Positions 1-6,689 of a DNA stretch of 22,022 nucleotides are shown here, piece after piece; position 1 is the stretch's first letter, and every line of letters begins with the position of its first letter. This DNA comes from CAZKYP01 sp964556885 (GTDB taxonomy: Bacteria > Planctomycetota > Phycisphaerae > Sedimentisphaerales > Anaerobacaceae). The translations under genes and the position numbers were made by a program. The DNA is taken from positions 1-22,022 of the forward strand of contig CAZKYP010000036.1 in the NCBI GenBank assembly GCA_964556885.1, in the 5' to 3' direction. The notes beneath the pieces are model-generated. The model saw nothing but the letters and a program-made list of their open reading frames with translations, did not search any database and was not told where the DNA came from.

Positions 1-2
1 TA

Positions 3-31
3 TTGCATAAGTCTTGTTTTTGTGCTATAAA
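3..31 (+). promoter_or_regulatory. Predicted promoter of the site-2 protease gene
   Basis: TTGCAT at 3-8 and TATAAA at 26-31 are separated by exactly 17 nt, and TGC precedes the -10 box, giving an extended -10. The box ends 6 nt before the ATG at 38, so transcription would start at or next to the A of the start codon. This makes a leaderless mRNA likely and argues against the upstream in-frame TTG at 14, which lies inside the promoter. Prediction from sequence only. Confidence 0.6.
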
Positions 32-37
32 AATTTG

Positions 38-655
38 ATGTCAATAGATAAAATCATATCTTTTCTGCCGGTTCTTGTGATTTTTCTTGTATCTTTGACC
101 ATACATGAATATGCACATGCATGGGTAGCCTATCGGTTCGGGGATGATACGGCCAAAAGGATGGGGCGGTTGAGCCTGAATCCGATGGTGCATATAAGTT
201 TATTGGGTACTATTATTATGCCGCTTCTGGTTCATTTTGGCTGGGCGAAACCTGTACCGGTCAATTTTTCGGTACTCAATAAAAGGCAGGTTTTCCTTGT
301 CGCGGCCGCAGGGCCGTTATCGAATATCATGATGGCTCTTATATTAGTGTTTGCTTTTCATACCCTGCCACTTAGTTCTATTCCTTTGTTGGAGGATGTT
401 GTATTGCTGGCTATTCTTTACAATCTTGTTTTGGCGGTATTTAATCTTGTACCCATACCGCCGCTGGATGGATCGAGGATGGTGTACGCAAGTTTGAAAT
501 CTCAAAAGGCGATCGATGCGTATAGGGAATTCGCTCAATATGGAATAGTAATTCTTATTGGATTTTTATACTTGGGCGGATTTGGGAAGATTATATTGCC
601 GGTGGTCGGGTGGTTTTTTAATTTGTTTGGATTACCTTTGCCTTTTAAATCCTGA
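38..655 (+). CDS. Site-2 protease family (M50) intramembrane metalloprotease
   Basis: A 205-residue polytopic membrane protein of the M50/site-2 protease family, which cleaves substrates within or near the membrane. The zinc motif HEYAH (HExxH) is at residues 23-27, inside the first hydrophobic segment. The second family motif, NLVPIPPLDG with Asp144 as the third zinc ligand, lies at about residues 136-145. An AAAGPLSN stretch (about 89-96), also typical of the family, lies between them. There is no PDZ or CBS domain, so this is the minimal compact form often annotated as YwhC/Rip3-like. The ATG at 38 is chosen over an in-frame TTG at 14 because a promoter overlaps the TTG. No Shine-Dalgarno sequence precedes it. 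The secreted zinc-domain gene and mntP follow closely on the same strand. The substrate cannot be deduced. Confidence 0.9.
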   Translation: MSIDKIISFLPVLVIFLVSLTIHEYAHAWVAYRFGDDTAKRMGRLSLNPMVHISLLGTIIMPLLVHFGWAKPVPVNFSVLNKRQVFLVAAAGPLSNIMMALILVFAFHTLPLSSIPLLEDVVLLAILYNLVLAVFNLVPIPPLDGSRMVYASLKSQKAIDAYREFAQYGIVILIGFLYLGGFGKIILPVVGWFFNLFGLPLPFKS

Positions 656-689
656 CAAAAAAGCTTCATTGTGGAAAGAGAGGAAAAAT

Positions 690-1448
690 ATGTGGGATAA
701 AAAATATTATCTGGTTTTTGCTTTTGTGGGAATTTTGTGTATCCCCGCGTTGGCTCGTGAAGAACTTGCCCAATCTGAAGATGGGCTATTTTTAATCAGC
801 AAACCCGATATAGCCCTGGCCGGAGTGGACAAGTTGCATGTGGTTGTTTTACGTTCCTGCGCTGAGCCGAATGTGGACGGACTGAACTGGGCCGAGCTCG
901 AAACTAAAGTGGCGGAGAAGTTTAACGATGCCGGTGTGAAATTAATCGGGGTAGTTGCCGGTAATATTCTGAACATTCAGGAGCTTAGGATTTGCATAGG
1001 CATAATCGAGATTGAGGATTCTCAAAAGTTCGTATTCAATATTCAGACATCACTGGCACGAACAGTCAGGTTGACAGATGAAAAAAGTGCGATTTTCAAA
1101 GCCGATGTCTGGCAGACCAATCCGGTAATGCACGTAGCTTCGATGGAGGACATGCCCGCGAAAGTCACTGATGCGGTTCTTGGGCAGGTGGATTTTTTTA
1201 TCCATGCCTATAAATCTGCAAATCCTGAAGGTAAACAATTAGCGGAAAATCAGACAACCGAGTCAATTTCTCCAACGGTATCGGAACAAGCCGGGCAGAA
1301 ATATATTGCATCCAAAAGCAGCAGTGTCTTCCACAAGCCGGGGTGCCGCTGGGCGCAGAATATTTCGGAGGAAAATCTCGTAGTTTATAACAGTCGAGAT
1401 GAGGCCGTGCAGGCGGGTAAAAGACCCTGCAAAACATGTAATCCCTGA
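690..1448 (+). CDS. Secreted protein with C-terminal Ada-like zinc-binding domain
   Basis: A 252-residue protein. Residues 1-22 look like a Sec signal peptide (basic start, hydrophobic core, cleavage after PALA). The middle region (about 30-200) resembles nothing I recognise. Residues about 203-252 form a small domain with His215, Cys219, Cys247 and Cys250 in the pattern FHKPGCRW...RPCKTC. This resembles the zinc-binding fold found at the N-terminus of Ada, which also occurs at the ends of secreted proteins and nucleases. The ORF remains open upstream to 558, but the ATG at 690 follows a GAGAGGAAAA ribosome-binding sequence and begins the signal peptide, so it is the likely start. It begins 34 nt after the protease gene and ends 8 nt before mntP, so the three are probably co-transcribed. 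The zinc-domain call is good; the function is unknown. Confidence 0.8.
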   Translation: MWDKKYYLVFAFVGILCIPALAREELAQSEDGLFLISKPDIALAGVDKLHVVVLRSCAEPNVDGLNWAELETKVAEKFNDAGVKLIGVVAGNILNIQELRICIGIIEIEDSQKFVFNIQTSLARTVRLTDEKSAIFKADVWQTNPVMHVASMEDMPAKVTDAVLGQVDFFIHAYKSANPEGKQLAENQTTESISPTVSEQAGQKYIASKSSSVFHKPGCRWAQNISEENLVVYNSRDEAVQAGKRPCKTCNP

Positions 1449-1456
1449 GAACATTA

Positions 1457-2017
1457 ATGCATTTATCAACAATAATCGTAATAGCTGTTGGTTTGGCGAT
1501 GGATGCCTTTGTGGTCTCTATTGTCAGCGGCGGGGCATATAAACAGTTACATATCAGACATGCGTTGCGGCTGGCGATTTTTTTCGGCGGGTTTCAGGCC
1601 TTCATGCCTATCATTGGCTATCTGGCCGGCTTAAGCGTCAGGGAGTATATTCAGAATTACGACCATTGGATCGCATTCGGCATATTAAGCGCGGTGGGCG
1701 GCAAGATGATTTACGAATCTCTGAAAATAGAATCGGTCGAGAAGAATATGGATCCATCCAATATTTTTGTTCTGCTGGCGTTGTCCGTGGCAACCAGCAT
1801 CGATGCCCTGGCAATCGGCATTACGCTTTCGCTAATTACCAATTCTATTATTATCGCCGTTATAATCATTGGTTTGGTAACTTTTGTCTTGTCATATCTT
1901 GGTATAATCATCGGTAAGAAGTTCGGGCACTTTTTCGAGAACAAAATCGAGGCTCTCGGCGGCATCATCCTTATTGGTCTCGGATTGAAAATATTGTATG
2001 GGCATTTGTTTTTTTGA
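1457..2017 (+). CDS. mntP: Manganese efflux pump MntP
   Basis: A 186-residue inner-membrane protein of the MntP/YebN family, which exports Mn(II) and protects against manganese excess. It is almost entirely hydrophobic with about six membrane segments, the usual size for the family. The two internally related halves each carry the signature acidic motif: GLAMDAFVVSI near residue 15 and TSIDALAIGI near residue 115. The C-terminal end EALGGIILIGLGLKIL is also characteristic. In E. coli, mntP is controlled by a manganese riboswitch and MntR; no such leader is seen here. The gene starts 8 nt after the upstream stop codon and appears to depend on transcription from that gene set. No clear terminator follows it. 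Confidence 0.93.
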   Translation: MHLSTIIVIAVGLAMDAFVVSIVSGGAYKQLHIRHALRLAIFFGGFQAFMPIIGYLAGLSVREYIQNYDHWIAFGILSAVGGKMIYESLKIESVEKNMDPSNIFVLLALSVATSIDALAIGITLSLITNSIIIAVIIIGLVTFVLSYLGIIIGKKFGHFFENKIEALGGIILIGLGLKILYGHLFF

Positions 2018-2056
2018 ACTTTTCTTGCAGTTAGATGATAATGTAATATAATAATG

Positions 2057-2085
2057 TTGTTATTTAGTTAAATAAATTATATACT
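2057..2085 (+). promoter_or_regulatory. Predicted promoter of the DUF362 / S24 regulator operon
   Basis: TTGTTA at 2057-2062 and TATACT at 2080-2085 are separated by 17 nt in an AT-rich spacer. The expected start of transcription is near 2092, leaving a leader of only about 14 nt before the ATG at 2106. A weak AGG at 2095-2097 is the only candidate ribosome-binding sequence. Confidence 0.55.
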
Positions 2086-2105
2086 ATTCGTATAGGTATT
2101 TGCTT

Positions 2106-3182
2106 ATGGCTTCGAAGGTATATTTCATTAAGGCTTCGATTGATGAGGGAACAGGGGTGTTGTCCGAAAAGGCACACCGGTTGTTCCAGGCCGGGGGATT
2201 TGCGGATTGTTTCGAAGCTAATGATTTTACCGCCGTCAAGATTCATGCGGGAGAGCATAGGAATAATACATTTATTCCGGCTTTGTGCCTTAGGGGATTG
2301 GTTAACGAGTTGATTAGGTTGGAAACTAAGGCCTTTCTGACCGATACCACGACTTTATATGCCAGCCGGAGACGAAACGCTGTCGAACATGCTATTGTAG
2401 CGACCGAGCATGGTTTTAGCCTGGAAGGTTTGGGTATACCTTTTATTGTCGCGGATGGATTATTCGGGACGTCCCAGACGCTGGTTGCTATAGACGGTGA
2501 AATAGATAAAAAGGTTTATATTGCGACCGATATAGTCAACTGTCAGTCACTGCTTTCGGTCGCTCATTTTACCGGCCACATAGCGGCGGGCATCGGGGCT
2601 ACACTCAAGACGTTAGGAATGGGTTGCGCGAGCAAGAGGGGAAAATTAAAACAGCACGCCGCTCTTAAGCTCGATATCGGTGATGGTTGTACGTTATGCA
2701 GTGTTTGTTTCGAACACTGTCCTGCTGATGCTATCACTCTCGATGCCGTCAAGGCGCACATCGACCAGGACAAATGTATCGGATGCGCCGAATGTATGGC
2801 GGTTTGCAGATTCGGCGCAGTCAAGTGCAACTGGGGGCCGGAGACCGAAATCATGCAGAAGAGCATCGCCGAACATGCCCTGGGGGCGGTCAAGGGTAAG
2901 GAATCGAAATCGGTTTTCTTCAACTTCGTAATGTCTATAACCAAAGATTGTGATTGTTTTGGAACGCCTAATATGTCAAGGGTGGTTAAAGATATCGGTA
3001 TTGTTGCTTCAACGGACCCGGTAGCGGTTGATGTGGCGGCGCTGGATTTGGTTGAAGAGAAAGCAGGACGGAAAATTTCCAAACTGATAGACAAAGACAG
3101 AATTAATCCTCGCTGTCAGTTCGAGCACGCCGAGCGCATCGGTCTTGGAAGTTGCGATTATGAACTTATTGAAATCGAGTGA
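2106..3182 (+). CDS. DUF362 domain protein with two 4Fe-4S clusters
   Basis: A 358-residue cytoplasmic protein. The body matches the DUF362 family, whose members often carry ferredoxin-type inserts and whose biochemical role is unsettled. Two cluster motifs are intact: Cys195, Cys198, Cys201, Cys205 and Cys224, Cys227, Cys230, Cys234, each CxxCxxCxxxC and the first followed by Pro. A further Cys pair (Cys282, Cys284, in DCDCFG) could bind metal or be redox active. The conserved C-terminal stretch STDPVAVDVAALDLVEEKAG (about 302-321) is typical of the family. The ATG at 2106 is preferred to a TTG two codons upstream. It lies 21 nt upstream of the S24 regulator and probably shares its transcript. 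The clusters suggest redox chemistry in an oxygen-poor lifestyle; the exact reaction is not known. Confidence 0.85.
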   Translation: MASKVYFIKASIDEGTGVLSEKAHRLFQAGGFADCFEANDFTAVKIHAGEHRNNTFIPALCLRGLVNELIRLETKAFLTDTTTLYASRRRNAVEHAIVATEHGFSLEGLGIPFIVADGLFGTSQTLVAIDGEIDKKVYIATDIVNCQSLLSVAHFTGHIAAGIGATLKTLGMGCASKRGKLKQHAALKLDIGDGCTLCSVCFEHCPADAITLDAVKAHIDQDKCIGCAECMAVCRFGAVKCNWGPETEIMQKSIAEHALGAVKGKESKSVFFNFVMSITKDCDCFGTPNMSRVVKDIGIVASTDPVAVDVAALDLVEEKAGRKISKLIDKDRINPRCQFEHAERIGLGSCDYELIEIE

Positions 3183-3203
3183 AATCGGATATAAGGAGAA
3201 AAT

Positions 3204-3980
3204 ATGTCTCTGGGCCAGATAATCAGAAAAAAACGTGAGCAGTTGAATCTGACATTGGACGAAGTCAGTATTCGAATCGGATTTTCCAAACCCTATCTAT
3301 CGACAATCGAGACCGGCAAGGTGAAAAATCCGCCGAGCGATGAGCTGTTGGCCAAACTTGAAAAGATACTCGATTTCGAGTCGGGCCTGCTTTTGCATAT
3401 CGCACACATGGAGCGGCTTCCTTCGGATATCAGGCAGGAATATGAGTCTGCTGAGGCTGAAAACCAGAAGTGGCGTCAGATAGCCAAAAATATGATTAAT
3501 ACCAAGACCGACGGGGGCCAGCTTAATAAATTTCTAACCGAGAGTGAATTGAACACAGAGCCGGGCAAAATGCCTTTAGCGGCCGGGCGGCTTGTGCCTG
3601 TGATAAATAAGGTGTCCGCCGGATATCCGAGCGATTTTAACGACCTGGATTATCCGGTCGGTATTGCAGATGATTATGTTCGATGTCCGGATTTGCACGA
3701 TCCCAATGCCTTCGCGGTCAGGGTTGTCGGCGATTCGATGGAACCGAAATTCTGTGAGGGTGATATCGTGATTTTCTCGCCGGCGTCTGAAGTCCGTAAC
3801 GGCGATGATTGTTTTGTCCGGTTTGCATCGCCTCACGAAACAACCTTCAAGAGAGCGTTTTTCGATCCGGACAACAAGGTTCGGCTCCAGCCCAGAAATG
3901 AAAAATACTCTCCCATGATAGTCGATGGCAAACGCATAAACGGCTTGTACCGGGCCGTTATAAAATACGAAAGATTGTAG
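3204..3980 (+). CDS. HTH transcriptional regulator with LexA-type S24 self-cleavage domain
   Basis: A 258-residue cytoplasmic repressor-like protein. Residues 3-57 form an XRE-type helix-turn-helix with the pattern LTLDEVSIRIGFSKPYLSTI. A short acidic/helical linker (about 70-125) follows, then an S24 peptidase domain (about 129-255). The catalytic dyad is visible: Ser178 in VVGDSMEP and Lys216 in ETTFKR, 38 residues apart as in LexA/CI proteins. A probable self-cleavage site Ala139-Gly140 lies in KVSAGYP ahead of the serine. All elements for RecA-stimulated autoproteolysis are therefore present, so it could respond to DNA damage. The start is well supported by AAGGAGAAAAT before the ATG. No phage genes are nearby, so it is not obviously a prophage repressor. 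Targets are unknown; autoregulation of the promoter at 2057 is possible. Confidence 0.88.
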   Translation: MSLGQIIRKKREQLNLTLDEVSIRIGFSKPYLSTIETGKVKNPPSDELLAKLEKILDFESGLLLHIAHMERLPSDIRQEYESAEAENQKWRQIAKNMINTKTDGGQLNKFLTESELNTEPGKMPLAAGRLVPVINKVSAGYPSDFNDLDYPVGIADDYVRCPDLHDPNAFAVRVVGDSMEPKFCEGDIVIFSPASEVRNGDDCFVRFASPHETTFKRAFFDPDNKVRLQPRNEKYSPMIVDGKRINGLYRAVIKYERL

Positions 3981-3991
3981 AAGCAGCTTCT
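3979..3991. terminator. Short inverted repeat between convergent genes, possible weak bidirectional terminator
   Basis: AGAAG-CAG-CTTCT forms a 5 bp stem with a 3 nt loop in the 12 nt gap between the convergent stop codons of the S24 regulator and comF. TTAATATTTTG follows on the plus strand. The stem is short and the T-tract imperfect, so the call is tentative. Confidence 0.25.
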
Positions 3992-3992
3992 G

Positions 3993-4760
3993 TTAGTTAA
4001 TATTTTGTCCGGCGACGGCCAGAACTAAAGCGAAGACCTTTGATGCCCCGGCCTGTTTTAAGATTCTTGTGCATTCGTTTAACGTGGCTCCGGTTGTCTT
4101 GATATCATCGACCAGGCAAATCTTCCTGTTGTTAAAATCATGACCGCGTCGAACGGTGAAGGCCCCGGCGACATTCCTGGCCCGTGCGGCCGGGCTTGTC
4201 ATGGCCGGCTGCAATTTAGTGTGGCGCATTCGTACGAGGTTTGTGCTGATTTCTGCGGTGGGGTGTTTTAGTTTCCGGATTAAAACTTGTGACTGGTTAT
4301 AGCCGCGGAACAGCCGCCTGGTCCAATGGAGCGGGACCGGGACGAAAATCTCTATTTCTTTGTAGAATCCGCCGCCCTGCAATGCCGAATCTGCCAGGAA
4401 TCCGAGTATCGAATCAAGCTCTGTGCGGCCGTTCTTAAAAGACAGTATCATTCTTTGAAGACTTTGCCTGTAAACTCCAGCTCGGGCTATTCGGTCAAAA
4501 TGAATTTGTTTGCCCTGACAATCGGGGCAAGTGCCTTCCAAAATGGCGTATCTGCTCGCATCTCGGCCGCAGCGAGGGCAATAATCAGCGCCGGTACAGG
4601 CTAAAAGCTGGTCCCAGCAATTATTGCACAGATTTTTATCTGTTTCGCTTATATTTTCGCGACAATTGATGCAAACGGCCGGCCAAAACAACTGATTAAG
4701 GCCGTGCAGACCGAATTTTCCGGTTTTTTTGATTATGTCAATGGCTCGCCTTTTATCCAC
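3993..4760 (-). CDS. comF: ComF family protein (amidophosphoribosyltransferase-like)
   Basis: A 255-residue ComF-family protein. ComF proteins are linked to DNA uptake and ssDNA handling in competent bacteria, and many non-competent bacteria also carry one. The N-terminal part has zinc-ribbon cysteines in pairs: Cys30/Cys33, Cys45/Cys48, Cys61/Cys64 and Cys78/Cys81. The C-terminal phosphoribosyltransferase fold has the PRPP loop LVDDIKTTGAT at about 216-226, and the family stretch VPVPLHWTRRLFRGYNQS lies at about 140-157. The first codon is GTG at 4760-4758; no ATG lies nearby and no Shine-Dalgarno sequence precedes it. An extended -10 box ends 7 nt upstream, so a leaderless GTG-initiated mRNA is the simplest reading. 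It is convergent with the S24 regulator and divergent from folC. Confidence 0.88.
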   Translation of the reverse strand: MDKRRAIDIIKKTGKFGLHGLNQLFWPAVCINCRENISETDKNLCNNCWDQLLACTGADYCPRCGRDASRYAILEGTCPDCQGKQIHFDRIARAGVYRQSLQRMILSFKNGRTELDSILGFLADSALQGGGFYKEIEIFVPVPLHWTRRLFRGYNQSQVLIRKLKHPTAEISTNLVRMRHTKLQPAMTSPAARARNVAGAFTVRRGHDFNNRKICLVDDIKTTGATLNECTRILKQAGASKVFALVLAVAGQNIN

Positions 4761-4767
4761 AAAAAGG

Positions 4768-4776
4768 ATTATAACA
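4768..4776 (-). promoter_or_regulatory. Predicted extended -10 promoter of comF
   Basis: On the minus strand TGTTATAAT (4776-4768) is a consensus extended -10 element. A TTGACA lies upstream at 4808-4803, but the 29 nt spacing is too long for a normal -35, so the extended -10 would have to drive it. The box ends 7 nt before the GTG start codon at 4760. Confidence 0.45.
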
Positions 4777-4850
4777 GGTATAGATGTCTACTGGAACTAA
4801 AATGTCAAAAATGCCTGCATTTAAACTATAATACATATAAGTAAAAGTGT

Positions 4851-4868
4851 ATATATCTTAAGATATAT
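4851..4868. repeat. 18 bp perfect palindrome in the comF-folC spacer
   Basis: A perfect palindrome with 9 bp arms, ATATATCTT then AAGATATAT, in the middle of an AT-rich divergent spacer. It could be a symmetric operator, or an accident of AT-rich composition. It lies about 75 bp from the comF -10 box and 120 bp from the folC -35 box. Confidence 0.45.
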
Positions 4869-4989
4869 TAATGATAAGCTTATGTTAAACATATTACAAA
4901 ACAAAACATATATTATTATAATTCGTATATGTATAAGAGTTTATATGGTATTAATGTTTGAGAAAGAATCAATTTTGGGTCGAATCACA

Positions 4990-5018
4990 TTGACTTAGCT
5001 CGGTTTGATTAGTACAAT
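4990..5018 (+). promoter_or_regulatory. Predicted promoter of folC
   Basis: TTGACT at 4990-4995 and TACAAT at 5013-5018 are separated by exactly 17 nt; each differs from consensus at one position. The -10 ends 9 nt before the ATG at 5028, so any leader would be about 0-3 nt. There is no ribosome-binding sequence. Confidence 0.65.
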
Positions 5019-5027
5019 ACGGCTTTC

Positions 5028-6461
5028 ATGGCAAAGTTAGTTAAAACAACCGGAAAGAAACGGACAAATAAATCCTCCTCCAAGGTTGCCAAAGTCAAGA
5101 CGAAAAAGGCTTTTAGTAGCTATCAAGAAGCTATAAGCTACTTGTATGGGAGGACCGATTATGAGAAGGAGAAACGTCTGCGCTACAATGTGACGACGTT
5201 CAACCTTGATCGGATGGAGAAATTTTTGTCCTTATTGGGTAATCCCCACAAGAAGTTGCGTACGGTTCACATCGCCGGCACGAAGGGTAAAGGCTCTACG
5301 GCCACAATGCTGGCAAGGATGCTCGAGGCGAACGGCTACAAGGTCGGTATGTATACTTCACCTCATGTTGTGCACCTGCATGAGCGAATTACGGTCAATT
5401 CGGAAATGATCAGTGAATCCCAGATGCTGGATCTGATGAACCGTATTTATGCTCCCGTCGAGAAGATGGCCAAGACCAACCCGGTTACTTTCTTTGAGCT
5501 TATGACGGCTTTGTCGTTTTTGCACTTTATCGATGAGAAGGTCGATATTGCCGTTATAGAAACCGGTATGGGCGGCAGGCTGGACAGTACGAACGTTATC
5601 AAACCTCAACTAATCGGTATAACCAGTCTTAGTATCGACCATCAGGCCCAGCTTGGGGAATCTATCGGCAGCATCGCCGAAGAGAAAGCCGGAGTATTTA
5701 AGAAAGGTGTGCCGGCAATTAGCGTCCAGCAGGAACCGGCGGCCATGAATGTTCTCAAATCTCGCGCCATTGCCGTAAAGGCTCCATTGAGCGTAACCGG
5801 CGGGGATATTGATTTCTCTCATCGATTTGAGACGTCGCGTGAACATGGGCCACATACCAGGATATGCCTGACGACACCGACGAGTAAATTCGAACATCTG
5901 CGAGTGCCGCTGCACGGCATGCACCAGGCGATAAACTGCGGCCTGGCGCTGGCTATGCTGGATAAGCTTAAATCAATCGGCTACAAGATCGATAATGAAA
6001 AAGCAACCGAGGGGCTTAGCAAGGTATCGCTGGCTGGCCGAATGGAGATGATTTGCTATGATCCGAGGATCATGATCGACGCCGCTCACAACGCAGCAAG
6101 CATCCACGCCCTCGTTAATGCTATCGGCCAGAATATTCCTTATGATTCCATGGTTGTTATCTTTGGTTGTAACAGCGATAAAGATGTCAGGGGGATGCTG
6201 CAGGAACTGCAATTCGGCGCCGACAAGGTGATTTTCACACGGAGCAACTCGGCCAAGGCAATGTCTCCGGACGAATTAGCTGAGATTTATACAGAGATAT
6301 GCGGCAAAATGTGCCAGACCGCCGTTAGTCTGGGCCCGGCCCTTCAGCTTGCCAAGAGCGCCGTCAGCAAAGAAGATTTGATTTGCATAACCGGCAGTTT
6401 CTACCTTATCGGCCAGGCAAAAGCACACTTCCAGTCGAACCAGACAATCTCACAATATTAA
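5028..6461 (+). CDS. folC: Bifunctional folylpolyglutamate synthase / dihydrofolate synthase
   Basis: A 477-residue cytoplasmic Mur-ligase-family enzyme. It adds L-glutamate to dihydropteroate and/or to tetrahydrofolates in an ATP-dependent step that retains folates in the cell. Visible motifs are the ATP P-loop HIAGTKGKGST (81-91), TSPHVVHLHERI (110-121), ETGMGGRLDSTN, SIDHQAQLGESIGSIAEEKA, and MIDAAHN in the C-terminal domain. Length is slightly above the usual 420-450 because of an N-terminal lysine/serine-rich extension of about 28 residues before the normal family start. The ATG at 5028 is the only early Met and sits just downstream of a good promoter, so the extension seems real. The sequence alone does not settle whether both activities are present. 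Confidence 0.93.
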   Translation: MAKLVKTTGKKRTNKSSSKVAKVKTKKAFSSYQEAISYLYGRTDYEKEKRLRYNVTTFNLDRMEKFLSLLGNPHKKLRTVHIAGTKGKGSTATMLARMLEANGYKVGMYTSPHVVHLHERITVNSEMISESQMLDLMNRIYAPVEKMAKTNPVTFFELMTALSFLHFIDEKVDIAVIETGMGGRLDSTNVIKPQLIGITSLSIDHQAQLGESIGSIAEEKAGVFKKGVPAISVQQEPAAMNVLKSRAIAVKAPLSVTGGDIDFSHRFETSREHGPHTRICLTTPTSKFEHLRVPLHGMHQAINCGLALAMLDKLKSIGYKIDNEKATEGLSKVSLAGRMEMICYDPRIMIDAAHNAASIHALVNAIGQNIPYDSMVVIFGCNSDKDVRGMLQELQFGADKVIFTRSNSAKAMSPDELAEIYTEICGKMCQTAVSLGPALQLAKSAVSKEDLICITGSFYLIGQAKAHFQSNQTISQY

Positions 6462-6527
6462 TCCTACGGTTCAGGCCATACCGGAAGCACGATTTTCCTG
6501 TTAAAACAAGTCTGTGTTTAATAACTT

Positions 6528-6554
6528 CATTCCAGACCCTCGAACCTGGAAATG
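6528..6554 (+). terminator. Hairpin downstream of folC, possible terminator
   Basis: CATTCCAG pairs with CTGGAA(A)TG around a 10 nt loop (6536-6545), an 8 bp stem with one bulged A. The following bases (TATCCTCATTTTAATG) are moderately T-rich. It lies between the folC stop and the rhamnose operon promoter, where a terminator is expected, but the T-tract is not classical. Confidence 0.4.
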
Positions 6555-6617
6555 TATCCTCATTTTAATGTTCAAAATTATCCGGTCCAATCATGGTTTA
6601 CCGCTTTGATTTTCGGT

Positions 6618-6646
6618 TTGCATTGGCGGTCATTCTGAGGTATAAA
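6618..6646 (+). promoter_or_regulatory. Predicted promoter of the rhamnose operon
   Basis: TTGCAT at 6618-6623 and TATAAA at 6641-6646 have a 17 nt spacer. Both hexamers and the spacing are identical to the promoter at 3-31. The expected transcription start is near 6653, giving a leader of about 37 nt that carries an AAGGAG ribosome-binding site before rhaB. No clear operator for a sugar-responsive regulator is visible. Confidence 0.6.
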
Positions 6647-6689
6647 ATCTTCTTTATGGTGATTGAATACCCATGATAAGGAGTTGATG

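Noticed and set aside
558..689. Upstream extension of the secreted zinc-domain protein overlapping the protease gene
   Set aside because: It overlaps the 3' end of the protease in another frame, and the ATG at 690 has a ribosome-binding site and begins a signal peptide.
2564..3094. Minus-strand open frame (176 codons) opposite the DUF362 gene
   Set aside because: It lies wholly under the ferredoxin-type coding sequence and shows low-complexity Ser/Thr/Ala composition typical of antisense frames.
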